DNA from: an uncultured Muribaculaceae bacterium | GTDB lineage: Bacteria > Bacteroidota > Bacteroidia > Bacteroidales > Muribaculaceae | DNA: 45,512 nt | Assembly (NCBI GenBank): GCA_910587475.1 | Contig: CAJUMR010000021.1 | Location: 1-45,512, forward strand | Reading direction: 5' to 3' | Shown here: piece after piece, positions 34,021 to 42,117 of the stretch | Layout: each line of letters opens with the position of its first letter | Numbering within the stretch: position 1 is the first letter of the stretch | The notes under the pieces: generated by a model | Seen by the model: only the letters and a program-made list of their open reading frames with translations | Database searches by the model: none | What the model was told of the DNA's origin: nothing | Made by a program: the position numbers and the translations under genes

Positions 34021-36705
34021 TTATTTTATCGCGGCGAGGGTTGCCTGTAGAGCGGCGATCTTTGATGTGGCATCAGCGAGTTTGTTGCGTTCGTTGTTGA
34101 CCACGGCTTCGGGAGCTCCGCTGACAAAGCGCTGGTTTGAGAGTTTCTTTTCAACGGAAGCTTTGAAGCCTTCGAGATAAGCGATCTCTTTTTCGAGACG
34201 TGCAATCTCAGCTTCGACATCGATGGCCAACGGAATGTTGAATTCAGTGGTTCCGACCATGAATGAAGCGGCTGTAGCGTCTTTTGTTGCGTTGGCTTCA
34301 ATGGCCGAGAGGTTGGCAAGTTTTGCGACCACGGGTTTTGCCACGCTGTCGATGTCGCCGATGATGTTGAGCTCGAGAGTTTCTTTGGGGGCGATGTTTT
34401 TCTGAGCTCTGACAGCGCGGACTCCGGTGATGACTTCCTTGGCAACTTCAATCGATGAAGATATGGCCGCGTTGATTTCGCCGGGGACAGGCATCGGTGC
34501 ATACATTATCGACTCGCCGTCGCGACGTTGAGCGATGTGCTGCCAGAGTTCTTCGGTGATGAACGGCATGAAGGGATGGAGCATGCGGAGCAGAGCGTCG
34601 AAGAAGTTGATTGTCGCTTCGAATGTGAGCTTGTCGATGGGTTGCTGGTAGCCGGGTTTTACCATCTCGAGATACCATGAAGAGAATTCATCCCAGAAGA
34701 GACGGTAAACAGCCATGAGCGCTTCGTTGAGGCGGAATTTGCCGAAAAGGTCGTTTACTTCGGCTAATGTGGCATTCATGCGAGATTCAAACCATTTCAC
34801 GGCAGTGGCTGCAACTTCAGGTTGCTCGATCGACGGATCGACTTCCCAGCCTTTGACAAGTCGGAAAGCGTTCCATATCTTGTTGCAGAAATTGCGACCC
34901 TGTTCGCAGAGTTTGTCATCGTACATGATGTCGTTGCCGGCGGGCGCTGCGAGCATCAGACCCATACGTACACCGTCGGCGCCGTAAGTGGCGATAAGGT
35001 CGAGCGGATCGGGCGAGTTGCCGAGCGATTTAGACATCTTACGTCCGAGAGCATCGCGCACGATGCCTGTGAAATAGACATTGTTGAATGGCTGTTTACC
35101 GACGTATTCGTATCCAGCCATGATCATGCGTGCGACCCAGAAGAATATGATGTCTGGACCTGTGACGAGAGTTGCGGTGGGGTAGTAGTAATTGATTTCT
35201 TCGTTTCCGGGCTCGAGTATGCCGTTGAAGAGAGTTATCGGCCATAGCCAGCTTGAGAACCATGTGTCGAGGGCGTCGGGATCCTGCTGCAAGTCTGAGG
35301 GCTGCAGGCTATCGATGCCGGAAGCGGCGCGGGCTTTTTCGACTGCTTTTTCGAGAGTCTCGGCCACGACTATCTGGCGTTCGCCGTTTTTGTCATTGTA
35401 GTAGTATGCCGGAATGCGGTGACCCCACCAGAGCTGACGGCTGATACACCAGTCCTGGATGTTTTCGAGCCAGATGCGATAGGTGGTCTTGTACTTTTCG
35501 GGTACGAAGCTTATGATGTCGTCCATAACAGGCGACAGGGCGATCGACGCAAAGTGCTTCATGTCAATGAACCATTGCATAGATAGTCTCGGCTCGATGG
35601 GCACTTTCGTGCGTTCTGACAGTCCGATCTTGTTGTCATAGTCTTCGATCTTTTCCATCAGACCAGCTGCGACCAGGTCGTCGGCGATCTTCTTGCGAAC
35701 ATCGAAACGGTCCATGCCGACATACATGCCTGCGATTTCGCTGACTGTGCCGTCTTCGTTGAATATGTCGATAGATTCGAGGTTGTGGGTCTTTCCGAGC
35801 ATGTAGTCGTTTTTGTCGTGCGCCGGTGTGACTTTGAGACATCCTGTGCCGAAATCAATCTCGACATAACGGTCTTCGATAACTGGTATGACTCTACCGA
35901 CCAGAGGAACGATGACCTTTTTGCCTTTGAGCCATGCGTTCTTGGGGTCTTTGGGATTGATACACATGGCAGTGTCGCCCATGATTGTCTCGGGTCGGGT
36001 GGTGGCTACGACTGCGTAGCGGCGACCATCGGCATCGCGGTGAACAACTTCTTCCTCTGCTCCGGTTTCGCCCGAGAAGTCGTCGTCGGCGAGGTAATAG
36101 CGGAGATAGTAAAGCTTGGTTTTTTCCTCAACGAAGAATACTTCGTCATCGCTGATAGCCGTGCGGTTCTGCGGATCCCAGTTGACCATTCTGAGGCCAC
36201 GATAGATGAGCCCTTTGTCGTAGAGGTCGCAAAACACCTTTGTTACGCTGAGGCTTCGGCTCTCGTCCATGGTGAATGCTGTGCGCTCCCAGTCGCATGA
36301 TGCGCCGAGTTTGCGGAGCTGAGTGAGGATTATACCTCCATGTTTGCGAGTCCATTCCCAAGCGTGTTCGAGGAATTGCTCTCGAGTAAGGTCGGTCTTT
36401 TTGATGCCTTCAGCTGCGAGCTTGGCTATGACTTTTGTTTCAGTCGAGATCGATGCATGGTCGGTGCCGGGCACCCAGAGGGCGTTTTTGCCTTCCATTC
36501 TTGCACGTCTTACAAGAATGTCCTGTATGGTGTTGTTGAGCATGTGGCCCATGTGGAGCACACCTGTAACATTTGGCGGCGGGATGACGATGGTGTAGGG
36601 TTCGCGCTTATCAGGCACAGAGCGGAAAAGCTTGTGTTCCATCCAGTAAGCATACCATTTTTCCTCAACATCCGACGGATTGTATTTCGGGGCGAGTTCG
36701 TTCAT
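34021..36705 (-). CDS. valS: Valyl-tRNA synthetase
   Basis: Charges tRNA-Val; a class I aminoacyl-tRNA synthetase of 894 residues, normal for Bacteroidetes. The HIGH-equivalent HMGH is at 51-54 in PPPNVTGVLHMGHML and KMSKS at 556-560 in GRKMSKSLGN. The editing domain lies between (about 200-340, with VATTRPETIMGDTAMCINP). The C-terminal coiled-coil tRNA-binding arm is the final 70 residues (VEAEIARLEKEIAYLEGFKA). It is a single leftward gene with its own promoter and terminator. Confidence 0.97.
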   Translation of the reverse strand: MNELAPKYNPSDVEEKWYAYWMEHKLFRSVPDKREPYTIVIPPPNVTGVLHMGHMLNNTIQDILVRRARMEGKNALWVPGTDHASISTETKVIAKLAAEGIKKTDLTREQFLEHAWEWTRKHGGIILTQLRKLGASCDWERTAFTMDESRSLSVTKVFCDLYDKGLIYRGLRMVNWDPQNRTAISDDEVFFVEEKTKLYYLRYYLADDDFSGETGAEEEVVHRDADGRRYAVVATTRPETIMGDTAMCINPKDPKNAWLKGKKVIVPLVGRVIPVIEDRYVEIDFGTGCLKVTPAHDKNDYMLGKTHNLESIDIFNEDGTVSEIAGMYVGMDRFDVRKKIADDLVAAGLMEKIEDYDNKIGLSERTKVPIEPRLSMQWFIDMKHFASIALSPVMDDIISFVPEKYKTTYRIWLENIQDWCISRQLWWGHRIPAYYYNDKNGERQIVVAETLEKAVEKARAASGIDSLQPSDLQQDPDALDTWFSSWLWPITLFNGILEPGNEEINYYYPTATLVTGPDIIFFWVARMIMAGYEYVGKQPFNNVYFTGIVRDALGRKMSKSLGNSPDPLDLIATYGADGVRMGLMLAAPAGNDIMYDDKLCEQGRNFCNKIWNAFRLVKGWEVDPSIEQPEVAATAVKWFESRMNATLAEVNDLFGKFRLNEALMAVYRLFWDEFSSWYLEMVKPGYQQPIDKLTFEATINFFDALLRMLHPFMPFITEELWQHIAQRRDGESIMYAPMPVPGEINAAISSSIEVAKEVITGVRAVRAQKNIAPKETLELNIIGDIDSVAKPVVAKLANLSAIEANATKDATAASFMVGTTEFNIPLAIDVEAEIARLEKEIAYLEGFKASVEKKLSNQRFVSGAPEAVVNNERNKLADATSKIAALQATLAAIK

Positions 36706-36753
36706 AATTGCAGTAATTATCTGAGCTTATTAGGATAAATTCTTATTATTGTG

Positions 36754-36761
36754 CAAAATTA
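36754..36761 (-). promoter_or_regulatory. -7 box of valS
   Basis: TAATTTTG on the minus strand; the leader to the ATG at 36705 is about 42 nt. The valS promoter lies back-to-back with the glycosyltransferase promoter: its upstream (-33) region overlaps the glycosyltransferase promoter elements at 36772-36800. Confidence 0.65.
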
Positions 36762-36771
36762 GCCATAATGT

Positions 36772-36800
36772 TTTGAACTGCGAAAAAAATGTTATCTTTG
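36772..36800 (+). promoter_or_regulatory. Promoter of the glycosyltransferase gene
   Basis: TTTG at 36772-36775 and TATCTTTG at 36793-36800, 17 bp apart (slightly short). Transcription should start near 36807, ruling out an in-frame start at 36749. Confidence 0.65.
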
Positions 36801-36811
36801 TGGGCATTATA

Positions 36812-37849
36812 ATGGTAAACGATAGCATGGATAATGGAGCGCCAAACGGTCGTCCGCTGGTGTCGGTGGTAATGTCGGTCTACAATACGGAGGCATATCT
36901 CGATGAAGCGATCGGATCGGTCATAAATCAGAGTTACAAAAATATAGAGCTTATATGTTTCAACGATGCGTCGACCGACGGTTCGCTTGATATATTGCGC
37001 CGTTATGCAACGGCAGACAGCCGTGTCCGCGTGATCGATTCGCCTGTCAATATCAAGCAGGGCGGTGGTCGCAACCGCGCTATCAAGGCGGCTGTCGGCA
37101 AATATGTCATGTTTCTCGACTCTGACGACATGCTCCGGAGCGATGCAGTGGAGAAGTGTGTGGCGGCCGCGGAGGGCAATGGCTCAGAGGCTGTCTTTTT
37201 TGATTACTGCCGCTTTTCGACTCTTGGAAGCGGCGAAACGGTGATATGTCAGCTCGGGGAAGATGCCGCAGGACTGCGTGGCGACAGGCTGCGCGAGCGT
37301 ATACTCGAACGCACGGCGTCGCATGTGACTGCTATGTATGCGCGGTCGGTGATTGTCGACAATGATCTGTATTTTCCTGAGGGAGTTTACTATGAAGATA
37401 ATGCCGTGACGCTGGCGATGCAGATAATTGCCGCCAACCCGATAAAACTCAACGAGGTATTTTACAAATACAGGTTTGATAACCAATCGGTGACACGTTC
37501 GTCTAATAATTTGCATTTTTTTGATCGGATTGACTCGGCAGTCACTTTGCTTGGGCATATGAAACGTCTCGGACTATATGACCGGTTCAAGGATCTGATC
37601 GATTATCAGTTTATCAATCTCTACTATGTACACACAGTCTTCGGTGCGATCTATCGTTTCGACAAGGTGCAGACAGCCGAGATTGCAAGGGTAAAGGCCG
37701 GCATTCTGAAATATGTGCCCGACTACAAGTCGAATCCCTACTATCGCAAACAGCCGCTTCGCCTGCGTCTCAAAATCGAGAGCCATGCGAGGTTTCCCCG
37801 AGTGATAAAGATGCTATCCAATCTGAACCGGCGTCTCAAGGCTAATTGA
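36812..37849 (+). CDS. Family 2 glycosyltransferase
   Basis: A 345-residue GT-A enzyme that transfers a sugar from a nucleotide-sugar donor, probably in capsule or lipopolysaccharide assembly. The N-terminal nucleotide-binding domain has PLVSVVMSVYNTEAYLDEAI, then CFNDASTDGSLDILRRYA and the metal-binding DSDD in GKYVMFLDSDDMLRSDAV. The acceptor half (about 130-345) includes YYEDNAVTLAMQ. The promoter places the start at 36812 or at a second ATG at 36827; the latter gives a 20-nt leader and also a natural start MDNGAPNGRPLVS. No other polysaccharide genes are adjacent, so the pathway is unknown. Confidence 0.9.
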   Translation: MVNDSMDNGAPNGRPLVSVVMSVYNTEAYLDEAIGSVINQSYKNIELICFNDASTDGSLDILRRYATADSRVRVIDSPVNIKQGGGRNRAIKAAVGKYVMFLDSDDMLRSDAVEKCVAAAEGNGSEAVFFDYCRFSTLGSGETVICQLGEDAAGLRGDRLRERILERTASHVTAMYARSVIVDNDLYFPEGVYYEDNAVTLAMQIIAANPIKLNEVFYKYRFDNQSVTRSSNNLHFFDRIDSAVTLLGHMKRLGLYDRFKDLIDYQFINLYYVHTVFGAIYRFDKVQTAEIARVKAGILKYVPDYKSNPYYRKQPLRLRLKIESHARFPRVIKMLSNLNRRLKAN

Positions 37850-37880
37850 GTAGGAAAAATACGGCCGGAGGCGCTTTTGA

Positions 37881-37914
37881 GTAAACTGCGTTTGAGTTTA
37901 CGGAGAGGATTTTT
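37881..37914 (+). terminator. Weak terminator-like hairpin after the glycosyltransferase
   Basis: GTAAACT (37881-37887) and AGTTTAC (37895-37901) form a 7-bp stem with a 7-nt loop; the T-run (TTTTT) comes 8 nt later, so termination is plausible but weak. Confidence 0.4.
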
Positions 37915-37968
37915 AATGGCAACTTGAAAGAAAAATGTATGTGATGCAGATATTTTTGCGTCAAAAAG

Positions 37969-37999
37969 TTGCAAATTGTATCTCTGTTTAATATTTTTG
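37969..37999 (+). promoter_or_regulatory. Promoter of the large surface protein
   Basis: TTG at 37969-37971, 20 bp, then TATTTTTG at 37992-37999. It predicts a 5' leader of about 97 nt, long for this window. Confidence 0.8.
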
Positions 38000-38026
38000 T
38001 CGGCGAAAACAAGCGATAATGTTTTT

Positions 38027-38088
38027 AATGCCGGCGTATATTAATGAGGTCTGAAGCTCCGGCATTGTCTTTATTCATCATAGACCTC
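38027..38088 (+). other. Leader RNA with interleaved hairpin arms
   Basis: AATGCCGG (38027-38034) is complementary to CCGGCATT (38059-38066), and GAGGTCT (38046-38052) to AGACCTC (38082-38088). The second left arm lies inside the first loop and its right arm outside, so the two pairings form either a pseudoknot or two helices in that order. The second helix ends 15 nt before the ATG at 38103. A role in translation control or mRNA stability is inference. Confidence 0.45.
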
Positions 38089-38102
38089 CAGATTTATATT
38101 AT

Positions 38103-41100
38103 ATGAAACCAATTTTATCCACACGGCTTGTTGCAGGCTTAGCGTGCGGAGTTATTGCTGTTTTTGGCGCAGATGCCAAAACAGGAGCTCCGCATACGTT
38201 TGTGGCGCAGCCAAGTTTCACCGATGTCAATCTATCGTGGTGCCCTCCGTCTTCGGTCAAAGAGTTAAGGTGGCACGACAACCGTGATTACAATGGAGAC
38301 GCAGCCCCGACGATAGACACCCAGAAGACTGTAAAGACATGGGTAGGTTCGAAGTTTTCGGCAACAGATCTGATCTATCAGGTTGGTGAGAAGATTGAGG
38401 CTATCTCTTACTTTCAGTATCGTCCGGTGTTCAACACGACTGTTTATGTCTATGTCGACGGAAAGCCAGTGATCAGCGCCTCAGGCGACAGATCGAAATT
38501 TGAGAAAAACACATGGCAGACAGTTTCATTGTCTGAAGCCGTTGAAATAGAAGCAGGAAAAGAATATATGTTTGTGGTGTGCCATGAGACCGGTCAAGAC
38601 ATGGATTTTGTTGCTATCAAGGATTCGTCGACGGATGCAAGCGGCAAGGGCGACCTTATGTCGACAAACGGAATCGACTGGGTTGCAACCGGCGAAGGTG
38701 ATTATCTTATCACAGCAGTTCTTGCAAACGATGTCGATGAAGATCCGACAGGCTACAATGTCTACCGCGGTGATACCAAACTCAACGATGAACTTATCAC
38801 AGACACATCGGTGTCGCTTGAAGATCAGCCGGCAGGAGCATCCAGCTACAGTGTCGCGGCTGTATATGCCGACGGTGAGGTGCGCTCTTATGCCGTCGAT
38901 CTGAACCTGGTGACTTATGCGTCGTTGCTTCCGAGCGCGACAGTGCTGTCGACGTCTGTCGACATGCTTGATGTCAATCTGACATGGTCACAACCGCTGT
39001 TGGGCGGTGGAGAGTTGTCGTGGAGCGACAAGTCGGCAGGTATTTCTATCGGCGGCTCGGCATCGAGCAACACAAAAGTGTGGGTGCGCAACCAGTTTGA
39101 TGCTGCCGATCTGATCGCTTTCCGTGGCGGAAAAATCAGTGCCATCAACTATCGTTTTACCGAGGCTGTGATCTCGGGAGTCACAATGTTTGTGGTAAAG
39201 GACGGAGTGATCGATTATTTCGAAGAAGCTCCTGCAGAAGCCATATCTGCGATTGCGGCCAACGAATGGTCAAAGTTCACGCTTTCGACGCCTTATCAGC
39301 TCGAAGACGGACATGATTACGCATATGGACTTTATGTGCTTCATACGCCCAAAACTCATCCGATGGGTGTCGACGGAGGTGTTACGATAAATGTGAAAGG
39401 TAACAGTTTCTCAGTATCATCGCCCAGTTCAAAGGGATTTGATCAGACAAACCCGACGTGGAAGACCCTGCGCTCCGGAGGTATGGAGGGTAACTGGCTG
39501 ATGACAGCCGATATAGAGGGAGCTCCCGCCCAGATTGCGGCTCCGAAGTATGACGTTTATCGCGATGGCACGCTGATCGGTACGACAGATGCATGCTCTA
39601 TCGACGACACGGTAGATGATCTTGGTAAATATTCATACTCAATTGTTTCGCGCAACGGCGATCAGACTTCTCTGCCGGCACAAGTGGATGTAAATGTAAA
39701 ACTTCCCGCATCTTATTCAGCTCCGCTACTCGAGAACTCGTCGTTTGACCAAAGCACGAAAGAGCTTGCCGTTTCATGGAACATGGACAAGGAGATCTCT
39801 CATTGCGGATCAGCTTATGCTAAAGCAGGATTTGACGAAGAGATGACAATGATGTGGGGAACACAGTTTACAGCTGCAGAACTGGCCGACTACAAAGGTT
39901 ATTCGATCACGAAACTCAAATTTATGATCGGTGAGGAGGTAGGAGATCTCAAGCTGGGTGTGTATACAACCAAGGGTGTGGCTCTGTCGGAAATGGAAAT
40001 CCCGGCCAATACGCTGACTCCTCAGGCCGTCTATACAATCAAATTGCCGGAGCCGGTTGCGGTCAGCGGTGAAGAGACTCTTGTATTGGCATATTCGGCA
40101 ACTGTACCGGCCGGAGCCGGCGCTGTAATCCTTGATGCCGGACCACTTGTAACCGGAGGTGCAAAGATCAGTCTGACCAATGGTCTGAACTGGCTCAATC
40201 TGTCGACACTCAATCCGGCATATGGCAATTACAACATATTTATCTCGGCCATGGCATCGGAGACTGTCGGCGATTCTGGCTCTCAGGTTCCGGCTCAATG
40301 CGTTGAGATCGGCGGAGCACAGGCCTTGACATCGAGAGTTGCGTCAGCGGATAAGAATTATGGAGTGGATGCTGTCGGAGAATCAGCACCGGCCAAAGCA
40401 AGTTCAAACGCGTCGTCGCCTAAGGTCGACCACTTCAACGTATACTGCAACGGCGAGAAGATCGCAGAAACCAAAGATTATGAATATGTTGAGACAGTCA
40501 AGAGATTTGCGTCGTTTGACTATTATGTTACAACTGTCTATACCAACGGGTGGGAATCTCCTGCGTCTGACGTAGTGTCGTTTACCAACCGTATTGCACA
40601 GAAGGCTGTAGCACCGTTTGGCCTCAAAGGCACTAAGGCAGGGTCGGATCTTCAGCTTGAATGGCAATCTCCCGAAAACTCGACGGTGATCACTTATGTC
40701 CCCGACGATGTGAAGATGATGGCATTGAAAATGACCGGATCGGGCACCACTTGGACATCGTACTGCGCAGCAATGTTCACAGAAGAAGATATGGCAGCCA
40801 ATGTTGGCGATTACATTTCTCATATCCAGTTCGGCGCAGGTAGCACTGAGATAAAGAGTGCGGCTGTCATTGTAATGTTCGGCGAAAATATAGTCTATAC
40901 CCAAACTGTGCCGTTGAGCAGCATCGTTGCAGGAATCAATGATGTGAGACTCAATGAACCGGTAGAGATAGCCGAAGGTACAGACGTCAGAGTAGGTTTC
41001 ATCATGTCGTATGCGTCGAGTGCTGCACATCCGCTCGGATGCTTTGAATGCGAGGATCACGATGGTCTCGGAGACTTGGTGTCTTCGAGTGGCAGCGCAG

Positions 41101-41612
41101 GCTATTGGAGAACACTCCATACCAATATGAAAGTCAACTATTGCTGGTATGTAAAGGGTATTCTTTCTAAAGCAGATCAGTCGGTGCCGGCCAAGGCTGC
41201 AGCCCGCGCAGGTTCGCGCTCAGGTGTAAGTTACAATGTCTATCGTGATGGAGTTTTGATTGATAATGTCAGCGATACGTCTTGCACTGTCAGCAATGCA
41301 GCAGAGGGCCGCTACTATGTGACTGCAGTCGACGGTGATAAAGAGTCGGGCGAGTCGAACGCCGTTGAATACGGTGAGACAACCGGCATCGGAGATGCGA
41401 TCGCAGATGGCTGCGAGGCCGTCATTTACGACAGAGCGTCATCGATGTTGATCCTCGGCGCAGAGGCATCGATAGAAGTCTATAGCATGAGTGGCGTACT
41501 TGTTGCGAGCGGCGAAGGACGTTCGATGTCGCTCTCAGATCTTGCATCGGGAGTTTACACTGTCCGCGCTAATTTCAATGGCAGTGTTTCGGTTGTCAAG
41601 ATCGTGAAGTGA
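38103..41612 (+). CDS. Large secreted protein with four repeated modules and a T9SS-like tail
   Basis: A 1169-residue protein with a signal peptide (MKPILSTRLVAGLACGVIAV..., cleavage near Ala23-Ala25). Four units follow at about 36-270, 284-534, 545-827 and 840-1090. Each has a beta-rich module (opening VNLSW, VNLTW, LAVSW, LQLEW) with a conserved W-x-x-x-x-F-x-x-x-D/E-L/M pattern (for example WVGSKFSATDL, WVRNQFDAADL, WGTQFTAAEL). A fibronectin III-like module then carries YNVYRGD, YDVYRDG, FNVYCNG or YNVYRDG. The same alternation is known from gingipain/hemagglutinin adhesin regions. The last 70 residues (IEVYSMSGVLVASGEG, SLSDLASGVYTVRA, KIVK end) resemble a type A type IX sorting domain. 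Role: probable surface adhesin or matrix protein. Confidence 0.85.
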   Translation: MKPILSTRLVAGLACGVIAVFGADAKTGAPHTFVAQPSFTDVNLSWCPPSSVKELRWHDNRDYNGDAAPTIDTQKTVKTWVGSKFSATDLIYQVGEKIEAISYFQYRPVFNTTVYVYVDGKPVISASGDRSKFEKNTWQTVSLSEAVEIEAGKEYMFVVCHETGQDMDFVAIKDSSTDASGKGDLMSTNGIDWVATGEGDYLITAVLANDVDEDPTGYNVYRGDTKLNDELITDTSVSLEDQPAGASSYSVAAVYADGEVRSYAVDLNLVTYASLLPSATVLSTSVDMLDVNLTWSQPLLGGGELSWSDKSAGISIGGSASSNTKVWVRNQFDAADLIAFRGGKISAINYRFTEAVISGVTMFVVKDGVIDYFEEAPAEAISAIAANEWSKFTLSTPYQLEDGHDYAYGLYVLHTPKTHPMGVDGGVTINVKGNSFSVSSPSSKGFDQTNPTWKTLRSGGMEGNWLMTADIEGAPAQIAAPKYDVYRDGTLIGTTDACSIDDTVDDLGKYSYSIVSRNGDQTSLPAQVDVNVKLPASYSAPLLENSSFDQSTKELAVSWNMDKEISHCGSAYAKAGFDEEMTMMWGTQFTAAELADYKGYSITKLKFMIGEEVGDLKLGVYTTKGVALSEMEIPANTLTPQAVYTIKLPEPVAVSGEETLVLAYSATVPAGAGAVILDAGPLVTGGAKISLTNGLNWLNLSTLNPAYGNYNIFISAMASETVGDSGSQVPAQCVEIGGAQALTSRVASADKNYGVDAVGESAPAKASSNASSPKVDHFNVYCNGEKIAETKDYEYVETVKRFASFDYYVTTVYTNGWESPASDVVSFTNRIAQKAVAPFGLKGTKAGSDLQLEWQSPENSTVITYVPDDVKMMALKMTGSGTTWTSYCAAMFTEEDMAANVGDYISHIQFGAGSTEIKSAAVIVMFGENIVYTQTVPLSSIVAGINDVRLNEPVEIAEGTDVRVGFIMSYASSAAHPLGCFECEDHDGLGDLVSSSGSAGYWRTLHTNMKVNYCWYVKGILSKADQSVPAKAAARAGSRSGVSYNVYRDGVLIDNVSDTSCTVSNAAEGRYYVTAVDGDKESGESNAVEYGETTGIGDAIADGCEAVIYDRASSMLILGAEASIEVYSMSGVLVASGEGRSMSLSDLASGVYTVRANFNGSVSVVKIVK

Positions 41613-41644
41613 TGATAGATAGATAACCAGTTTCCCATATATAA

Positions 41645-41687
41645 AATCTGGTCGGTCTCATCGTTTGAGGCCGACCAGATTTTTTTA
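41645..41687 (+). terminator. Strong terminator of the large surface protein gene
   Basis: AATCTGGTCGG (41645-41655) pairs with CCGACCAGATT (41671-41681); a G-U pair and CTCA/TGAG extend it to a 16-bp stem with a TCGTT loop, followed by a T-run. It lies 33 bp after the stop codon and directly borders the mobile-like element. Confidence 0.92.
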
Positions 41688-41690
41688 GAT

Positions 41691-41720
41691 CCTGTCCAAT
41701 AATATATGTTAATGCTGAGG
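41691..41720 (+). repeat. Left terminal inverted repeat of the element
   Basis: Begins CCTGTCCAATAATATATGTT and ends GCTGAGG; matched by the right end at 42062-42091 with four substitutions. Confidence 0.65.
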
Positions 41721-41975
41721 TCGCATATCTTGGCGGGATTTTGGAGGAGGCTTGAGTGAGCAATGCAGTGGCAGTGTGACCGAGAGCCACCACCAAAAGT
41801 ACCCGAGAGATGCGATACAAAGTCAACAAAACCAGCACGCTTCAGGCACCATGGTGTTCTCATCAACTATGGGGAGAGAAATATTCCTTTAGAGTTAAAG
41901 ATAGGGTTTATAAAAGACCATAGACCCATAGAAACCAGGGTAGGGCGGAGGTGGTTGCCATCGCCTCGGCCACTC

Positions 41976-42052
41976 ATTGAGCAGATTTGTCCGTGTTCTT
42001 CGGTCGTGTACGTCAAGTACACTGCCTCATCACACGAACAAATCTGCTCAAT
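41976..42052. repeat. Large hairpin inside the element
   Basis: A 21-nt arm (41976-41996, beginning ATTGAGCAGATTTGT) pairs with 42032-42052 at 20 of 21 positions; a smaller stem GTGTAC/GTACAC (42006-42011, 42017-42022) sits in the loop. The structure would form as RNA on either strand or as a cruciform. Confidence 0.75.
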
Positions 42053-42061
42053 TGCTGACCG

Positions 42062-42091
42062 CCTCAGCGTTAATATGTATTATAGGACAGG
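42062..42091 (-). repeat. Right terminal inverted repeat of the element
   Basis: Read on the minus strand from 42091 it begins CCTGTCCTATAATACATATT and ends GCTGAGG, matching the left end. Confidence 0.65.
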
Positions 42092-42117
42092 CTCTTAGTG
42101 CAGTTACTGTCCGTGGG

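Larger units (their letters stand above)
41691..42091. mobile_element. MITE-like 401-bp element with terminal inverted repeats
   Basis: The outer 30 bp at each end (41691-41720 and 42062-42091) are imperfect inverted repeats, 26 of 30 identical, beginning CCTGTCC at both ends. No transposase is encoded; the interior holds only short overlapping frames on both strands and a large hairpin (41976-42052). TTAG occurs 2 nt outside the left end and 3 nt outside the right end and may be a target-site duplication. It lies exactly between the terminator of one gene and the 3' end of the convergent protease gene. Alternatives: a structured intergenic RNA or a REP-like unit. Confidence 0.65.

Noticed and set aside
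36749..36811. Upstream start of the glycosyltransferase
   Set aside because: The TATCTTTG promoter lies within this segment, so it would not be in the transcript.
41763..42098. A 111-codon rightward frame and a 103-codon leftward frame (41555-41866) within the MITE-like element
   Set aside because: Both run through the inverted ends or the hairpin and overlap each other on opposite strands, and one extends into the end of the surface protein gene. They look like frames left open by repeat DNA, not conserved proteins.
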